This document shows, one piece after another, positions 6,660 to 11,117 of a stretch of 11,117 nucleotides of DNA. Numbering within the stretch: position 1 is the first letter of the stretch; the number at the start of each line of letters is the position of its first letter. Location: assembly GCA_017613815.1 (NCBI GenBank), contig JAGADB010000081.1, positions 1 to 11,117 on the forward strand, in the 5' to 3' direction. The DNA is from Clostridia bacterium (GTDB lineage Bacteria > Bacillota > Clostridia > Oscillospirales > CAG-382). Below the pieces are notes generated by a model. The model saw nothing but the letters and a program-made list of their open reading frames with translations, did not search any database and was not told where the DNA came from. The position numbers were made by a program, and so were the translations under genes.

Positions 6660-7634
6660 GTGGAAGAAAAAAAGAGCGAAAAAACCGTAAAACAGCAGAT
6701 AAGTATGCTTTCGATAATACTTGCCGTATTTTCGGGCTTCGTTTCGGCACTTTTTTCGCTGCCCGGCACGGGGCTTGCGTCAACGCTTCCCGTTGTGGTA
6801 ATACTTTCCGCGCTGTGCGCCCTTTTTGTAAAGGAAAAGTGGCTGATAAGCGTGTCTGCGGGCGGTATGGCGGCGTTTTTCAACTCCGTTTACGGCTTCG
6901 GAACCGTGAGAGCCGCGGTAATTTTCTTCGTTTACGCTTTGCTTGCATTTTTATCGGCGCTTTTGGTTCAGGCGCTCAAGACGGCGGCTTTCGCAAAGAA
7001 AGAAAACGACGCGGACAGAAGAAAAAAGGCGGTATGTACCGCGGTTTTGTCCGCCGTTCTCGCCTCGGCGGTATTCCTTTTCTTTTTCGGAAACCTCTTT
7101 TCGGGACTTTTTAGTAAAAGAAAAAATATTGAGTTCGTAAGGGAAAATTACCAAAACGTCGATACCTCTTATACCTATTACGACTTTTCCGAAAGAGCGT
7201 ATCTTACAAACGTAAGCTTTCCGGAAGCACTAAAAACCGAGAATTATTACGTGAGCGCAGGAAAAAGGGACGATTATTACGGCTTCTGCGTTGAAAAACT
7301 CGCGTTTTCGGCAAAGGACTATTTTGAAAAATCGACGACGCTCAGCGGCGATTTCGTCGAATGTATAATAGATGCACAAAGCAAAAACGTCTCGGAAAAC
7401 AGCGACTTTGAGGACTACAAGGATAAGACCTCGTACGTTTTCAATATGGAAGACGTCATGGTCGATTTCGCAGGCTTCAAAAAGGTCTGCGAAAAGTATT
7501 CGGAATATTTCGGACTGTCGGAAAGCTTCACCTATAAAAATATAGTCATAAACGCACTCGGCTTGAAGGAACAAAAATATAAAGCGGAATTTTTGCCCGA
7601 CGGCAGCGTTTCCTACTCCATAAACTCAGACTGA
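6660..7634 (+). CDS. Unrecognised five-helix membrane protein with large C-terminal domain
   Basis: I do not recognise this 324-residue protein. The start is GTG 6660, supported by GGGGAGAGGG four bases upstream; the frame extends back to 6591 but there overlaps ispF and lacks such a site. Hydrophobic segments lie near residues 15-33, 40-57, 61-79, 82-105 and 124-150. Lys-rich stretches at the N-terminus, after helix 2 (VKEK) and between helices 4 and 5 (KKENDADRRKK) suggest, by the positive-inside rule, N-in and C-out. That places the remaining roughly 170 residues outside the membrane. This tail is rich in Tyr, Lys, Glu and Ser (for example YQNVDTSYTYYDFSE, 164-178) and has three cysteines (210, 235, 277) but no motif I know. 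The protein is probably cotranscribed with ispD and ispF, but nothing ties it to isoprenoid synthesis. The TGA stop is followed two codons later by in-frame TAA. Confidence 0.8.
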   Translation: MEEKKSEKTVKQQISMLSIILAVFSGFVSALFSLPGTGLASTLPVVVILSALCALFVKEKWLISVSAGGMAAFFNSVYGFGTVRAAVIFFVYALLAFLSALLVQALKTAAFAKKENDADRRKKAVCTAVLSAVLASAVFLFFFGNLFSGLFSKRKNIEFVRENYQNVDTSYTYYDFSERAYLTNVSFPEALKTENYYVSAGKRDDYYGFCVEKLAFSAKDYFEKSTTLSGDFVECIIDAQSKNVSENSDFEDYKDKTSYVFNMEDVMVDFAGFKKVCEKYSEYFGLSESFTYKNIVINALGLKEQKYKAEFLPDGSVSYSINSD

Positions 7635-7648
7635 TTTAAGTAAAATGA

Positions 7649-7682
7649 AAAAAGAGTTTATCGCTTGCGATAAACTCTTTTT
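7649..7682. terminator. Bidirectional intrinsic terminator between convergent operons
   Basis: AAAAAGAGTTTATCGC (7649-7664) and its perfect complement (7667-7682) are separated by TT, giving a 16-bp inverted repeat whose core is AGAGTTTATCGC. The outer A/T pairs supply a T-run on each strand (TTTTTG on plus, TTTTTC on minus). It lies 14 bases after the membrane-protein stop and three bases beyond the stop of the convergent U32 gene, so it can end both transcripts. Confidence 0.93.
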
Positions 7683-7685
7683 GTT

Positions 7686-8927
7686 TTATTTTCCCCTTAT
7701 GATGTCGCCCTTTTTCATGGGAATATTCATTTTGACCGAGAAAACCATCTGCGGATGTGGAGAGGAGTCGATTTTCTGCCCGCTTTCGTCCCTTAAATCC
7801 TCAAGGATAAACGGAACGTATGATTTTCCGGGCGAGATGAGCTCGCATTCCTGCCCCTCGTACGACTTGTTGCGCTGAACGAGAGTTGCGCGCCCGCTTT
7901 TTTCGTCGACGCTTTCAACCGTCGATAAAAACGCCTTGTCCTTTATGTATCCGCCGTCGGAGGTTATTTGCGCGTTTTCCGAGCAGTCGTCGTAGAAAAA
8001 GCCCGTGCCGTACTCCCTGTGGCTCACGCACTCAAGGTCGTACAGGTGGTTTTTGTCGAAAACGTAGTTTTCGGGGTCCGCAAAATACGCGTTGACCTCG
8101 TTTTTGTAGGCGTTTGCGGTTATCGCCGCATAGTACGCGCTCTTAACTCTGCCCTCAATCTTGAAACTGTCGATTCCCGCACTTATAAGGTCGGGAATAT
8201 GCTCTATCATGCATAAATCCTTTGAGCTGAACATAAACGTGCCGTTTTCGTTTTCAATAACCGAAATGCGCTCCTCGGGGCGCTTTTTTTCAAATATTTC
8301 GGCGTATTTTTCATTGTCGAAATACTCCCAGCGGCAGGGCTGCGCACACATTCCGCGGTTCGCGTCGCGCTTTGTGAAAAAGTTTGAAAGAAGGCATCTT
8401 CCCGAATATGAAACGCACATCGCGCCGTGCACGAACGCCTCAAGTTCAAGGTCTTCGGGGACGTTTTCCTTTATGCTCTTTATTTCGGCAAGCGTAAGCT
8501 CGCGCGAAAGCACGACTCTTTTTGCGCCGAGAGAGTGATAAAACCTGCACGCCTCCGCGTTCACGGTGCTCGCCTGAGTCGATACGTGAACGTCGATATC
8601 CGGCGCAAACTTCTTTGCAAGCGAAAGCACGCCCATGTCGGAAATTATAAGCGCGTCGGGGCGTATTTCGCTTAAATATACGAGATATTTTTCAAGCTCC
8701 GCAAGCTCGTCCTGCCGCGGCATGGTGTTTACCGTAACGTAAAATTTCGCGTTTCTTTCATGGCAGTATTCCACCGCTTTTTTAAGCTCAACGTCAGAAA
8801 AATTGTCCGACGACGAGCGCATTCCGAAGCGCTCTCCCGAGGCGTAAACCGCGTCGGCGCCGTAGAGTAAAGCGAATGTCAGTTTTTCGAAGTTGCCCGC
8901 GGGCGATAAAATTTCAGGTTTTTTCAT
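7686..8927 (-). CDS. Peptidase U32-family protein, TrhP-like tRNA hydroxylation protein
   Basis: The 413-residue protein belongs to the U32 family. Despite the name, characterised members (E. coli TrhP/YegQ and RlhA, Bacillus YrrN/YrrO) are needed for RNA hydroxylation, TrhP acting on wobble uridine 34 of tRNAs. The N-terminal half is TIM-barrel-like, starting with PEILSPAGNFEKL and YGADAVYASG. The family signature runs through AFVHGAMCVSYSGRCLLSNF (164-183) and NRGMCAQPCRW (190-200). Cys171, Cys178, Cys194 and Cys198 are well placed as iron-sulfur ligands. The segment SKDLCMIEHIPDL and FKIEGRVKSAYYA follow, then a C-terminal beta domain. The ATG has AGGA nine bases upstream. It lies 35 bases after mltG, resembling the Bacillus yrrL-yrrM-yrrN-yrrO order but without the O-methyltransferase gene between. 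TrhP is more likely than RlhA, but sequence alone does not settle it. Confidence 0.92.
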   Translation of the reverse strand: MKKPEILSPAGNFEKLTFALLYGADAVYASGERFGMRSSSDNFSDVELKKAVEYCHERNAKFYVTVNTMPRQDELAELEKYLVYLSEIRPDALIISDMGVLSLAKKFAPDIDVHVSTQASTVNAEACRFYHSLGAKRVVLSRELTLAEIKSIKENVPEDLELEAFVHGAMCVSYSGRCLLSNFFTKRDANRGMCAQPCRWEYFDNEKYAEIFEKKRPEERISVIENENGTFMFSSKDLCMIEHIPDLISAGIDSFKIEGRVKSAYYAAITANAYKNEVNAYFADPENYVFDKNHLYDLECVSHREYGTGFFYDDCSENAQITSDGGYIKDKAFLSTVESVDEKSGRATLVQRNKSYEGQECELISPGKSYVPFILEDLRDESGQKIDSSPHPQMVFSVKMNIPMKKGDIIRGK

Positions 8928-8962
8928 TGAAAAATATCCTTTTTTGCAAAATAATTTGTAAA

Positions 8963-10459
8963 TTACTGCGATTTTGCCTTGTCGGCGTTTATATATCTCT
9001 GGTGCTCCTCAGCCGTCCTTGAGAATACCGTTTCGCCGTCTTTCTTGGTGTAGAAGTAGTAGTAAGTGGTCTTTTCGGGATAAAGTGCGGCGTAAATAGC
9101 CTCCATACTCGGATTGCATATCGGTCCGGGCGGAAGTCCTCTGTTGATATAGGTGTTGTAAGGATGGTCGAGCGACGTGTCGACGTCGTAAAGCCCCGTG
9201 CGCTCCGGCATAGCGTACTGTATCGTCGCGTCGGAGTTCAGATACGGGAACTTTGAACTGTTGTTAAGCCTGTTGTGGAATACCGAGGAGATGTAGTAGT
9301 AGTCGCTTGCGTTGTTGCCCTCTTTTTCTATAAGGGAGGCGAGCGTGATAACCTCGTCAACCGTCATTCCGAGCTTTTCGCAGCGCTCATAGAATTCCTC
9401 CTCGAATTTCTTGTTGAAGTTGGTGAGGAACTTGTCTATAACCGAAATCGGATTTTCGCTGAGATAGAAGTCGTAGGTGTCGGGGAAGAGGTAGCCTTCG
9501 AGGCGGTAGCTGTAATTGCTGTCAAAGCGGTAAGGCGAGAGCTCGTCCTTGTTCAAGTGCTTCATAAACTCGTATTCATAGTCGAATTCCTGCAGCGCTT
9601 CGAGATAGTTTTCCTTTTTGCCCACGCCGTTTTCTACAAGAAGATCCAGCGTTTCGTTTACGGTAAGACCTTCGGGAATGGTAATTCTCACGGTTCCCTT
9701 GACGGTGCGCGGATAATCGGATAGCGCGTCGAGAAGCTGGTCGTAGTTCATGGACGGATTTACCGTCTGCGGACCCGAAAGATATTTTCCGGTAAGGTAA
9801 GCGCGCTTCGATATGCGGAAATCGGCGTATTTTTCAAATACGAGCGGGTACTGTATCACGTGGGCTTTGGAAAGAATGTCCGCAATAAGCTCCGTGTCGG
9901 CGTTTTCGGGAATTATAACGGTTATTTCCTCATTTTTCTTTACGAAAGCGAAAAGGTCGTTTCCGACGTTTATGACGGTTTTTGAGATGAACCATACCGC
10001 AAACGCGACGAACGCAATGTATGCGACAATTTTAATCACGCCGAATTTTGCCGAGCCGAGAAAAGAGACCTTCACGTTTTCGTCTTCAATTTCCGAACGC
10101 GCGTCGTTTTTTGACCGCGAAGACTTTTTTGAGGTCTTTTGCTTTTTCGAACTCTGACGCGACGACGCGGTGTTGAAGTCGTCGAGGCTTATGGCGGAAA
10201 ATGAAGACGTCGCATTGTTCGCGCCCAAAGCGGAACTTGCCTTTTCGGGCTTTACGGCGTCGAAATTTACGCGCGTTTTTCCGTCGTTCGCGTCTGCTTC
10301 GGAAGCTTTTCCGACGGCGCTTAAATTTATGGTCTCGTCGGTGATTTTCGACTCCTCCGTCCTTTTCTTGGCGTTTCCGAACACCTTGAGAACGGCGTCT
10401 ATGTCGCCCGTGTCGAGTTTGTTGTTGTCAATACCTTTTTTGTTTTCGTTTTCGTCCAT
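8963..10459 (-). CDS. mltG: Endolytic murein transglycosylase MltG (YceG-like)
   Basis: MltG is a membrane-anchored lytic transglycosylase that cuts nascent glycan strands and is thought to set their length. The 498 residues comprise a long charged cytoplasmic region (1-138), one membrane helix (about 139-163), a LysM-like region beginning EEITVIIPENADTELIADIL, and the YceG catalytic domain. RLEGYLFPDTYDF is at 319-331. The catalytic Glu is probably Glu378 in ASLIEKEG, aligning with E. coli Glu218. Further family blocks are SSVFHNRLN (391-399), LNSDATIQYA (407-416), YNTYINRGLPPGPICNP (434-450) and YYFYTKKDGETVFSRTAEEH (467-486). ATG 10457-10459 has GGAGG five bases upstream. The N-terminal extension is longer than in E. 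coli MltG and is Ser/Lys-rich near 99-118. The gene lies 33 bases after the methyltransferase gene. Confidence 0.96.
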   Translation of the reverse strand: MDENENKKGIDNNKLDTGDIDAVLKVFGNAKKRTEESKITDETINLSAVGKASEADANDGKTRVNFDAVKPEKASSALGANNATSSFSAISLDDFNTASSRQSSKKQKTSKKSSRSKNDARSEIEDENVKVSFLGSAKFGVIKIVAYIAFVAFAVWFISKTVINVGNDLFAFVKKNEEITVIIPENADTELIADILSKAHVIQYPLVFEKYADFRISKRAYLTGKYLSGPQTVNPSMNYDQLLDALSDYPRTVKGTVRITIPEGLTVNETLDLLVENGVGKKENYLEALQEFDYEYEFMKHLNKDELSPYRFDSNYSYRLEGYLFPDTYDFYLSENPISVIDKFLTNFNKKFEEEFYERCEKLGMTVDEVITLASLIEKEGNNASDYYYISSVFHNRLNNSSKFPYLNSDATIQYAMPERTGLYDVDTSLDHPYNTYINRGLPPGPICNPSMEAIYAALYPEKTTYYYFYTKKDGETVFSRTAEEHQRYINADKAKSQ

Positions 10460-10492
10460 GAGTACCTCCGTTTGAGATAAAGCGGCAGATTT

Positions 10493-11117
10493 TTATTTTT
10501 CCCAGCGGCTGCTGCTTCCCGAGGGGAGTATAGATCCCGTCTGCGTAACGTAAAGTCCTATTTCGTCCGAGGAAACCTTACCTCCGCGCGTTTTTTTGAT
10601 GTGTAAATCGAGAAGATAACCGACCGACGACGCGGACAGCCCCGTCGTGTATGAGTTTACAAGCATAAACAGCGGGGTATCACTGAGGAGCGCGCCCGCA
10701 AGCCTTATAAGCTCGTCTATGCCGTCTTCCAGCTTCCATATTTCGCCGCCGGGGCCGCGTCCGTAAGACGGCGGGTCCATTATTACGGCGTCGTATTTGT
10801 TTCCTCTGCGTATTTCGCGCTCCATAAACTTCTTGCAGTCGTCGACGATGTAGCGTATCGGCGCATTTTCAAGATTTGAAAGACGCGCGTTTTCCTTTGC
10901 CCACGAAACGATGCCCTTAGACGCGTCGACGTGGCATACCGCAGCTCCCGCTTTCGCACAGGCGAGCGTTGCGCCGCCGGTGTATGCAAAAAGATTGAGG
11001 ACAGATATTTTGCGGTTTGCCGATTTGATTTTTTCGGTGATGAAATCCCAGTTTACCGCCTGCTCCGGGAATACTCCCGTGTGCTTAAAGCCGGTAGGTC
11101 GGACGAGAAAAGATAAA
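10493..11117 (-). CDS. Class I SAM-dependent rRNA methyltransferase, partial (N-terminus beyond right edge)
   Basis: The frame is open from the stop at 10493 to the window edge, giving 207 residues; an internal ATG near 10825 is not the start, because conserved motifs lie upstream of it. In order these are PTGFKHTGVFPEQAVNWDF, the SAM-binding motif I VLNLFAYTGGATLACAKAGA, the acidic motif HVDASKGIVSWAKENARLSNL, PIRYIVDDCKKFMEREIRRG, and the catalytic-type loop DAVIMDPPSYGRGPGGEIWKLE. This is the COG1092 pattern (RlmI/RlmK-like methyltransferases acting on 23S rRNA). The specific target cannot be assigned: the DPPSYGRG subgroup differs from characterised RlmI, and any N-terminal PUA domain would lie outside the window. 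It ends in TAA, 33 bases before mltG, and is probably in the same operon. Confidence 0.9.
   Translation of the reverse strand, partial: LSFLVRPTGFKHTGVFPEQAVNWDFITEKIKSANRKISVLNLFAYTGGATLACAKAGAAVCHVDASKGIVSWAKENARLSNLENAPIRYIVDDCKKFMEREIRRGNKYDAVIMDPPSYGRGPGGEIWKLEDGIDELIRLAGALLSDTPLFMLVNSYTTGLSASSVGYLLDLHIKKTRGGKVSSDEIGLYVTQTGSILPSGSSSRWEK

Noticed and set aside
9275..9724. 149-codon plus-strand frame opposite mltG
   Set aside because: It is antisense to conserved MltG catalytic-domain codons and has a Val/Glu-rich translation typical of a shadow frame.

Overview
The window carries compact protein-coding DNA of mid GC content, broken by one AT-rich divergent promoter region. The gene families, strong GGAGG-type ribosome-binding sites, the rRNA methyltransferase/dprA/topA gene order and the mltG/peptidase-U32 pairing point to a Firmicutes-type anaerobe, probably a clostridial gut lineage. 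This assignment is inferred from content and order, not from a marker gene.

Layout. A leftward operon runs from about 5073 to the left edge: a SpoU/TrmH-type RNA 2'-O-methyltransferase, dprA (interrupted by an in-frame TGA), topA and the 5' part of plsX. A divergent AT-rich region (5074-5381) separates it from a rightward operon: ispD, ispF (4-base overlap) and an unrecognised five-helix membrane protein with a large C-terminal domain. A perfect 16-bp inverted repeat at 7649-7682 acts as a shared terminator with a convergent leftward operon: a class I SAM-dependent methyltransferase (5' end outside the window), mltG and a U32-family tRNA hydroxylation-type protein.

Functions are mostly housekeeping: DNA topology (TopA), phospholipid synthesis (PlsX), MEP-pathway isoprenoid synthesis (IspD, IspF), peptidoglycan processing (MltG) and RNA modification (three enzymes). 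No RNA genes, CRISPR array, insertion sequence or prophage were found.

The most notable signal concerns TGA. dprA is open over 441 codon positions except for a single in-frame TGA at 3659-3661, with conserved DprA motifs on both sides in the same frame. The only two genes in the window that end in TGA (ispD and the membrane protein) have an in-frame TAA immediately or two codons later. All other visible stops are TAA. A recent nonsense mutation, a sequencing error, stop readthrough or partial UGA recoding could each explain this. Against full recoding, all 16 tryptophans in the called genes use TGG. I saw no evidence of a new multi-gene system.
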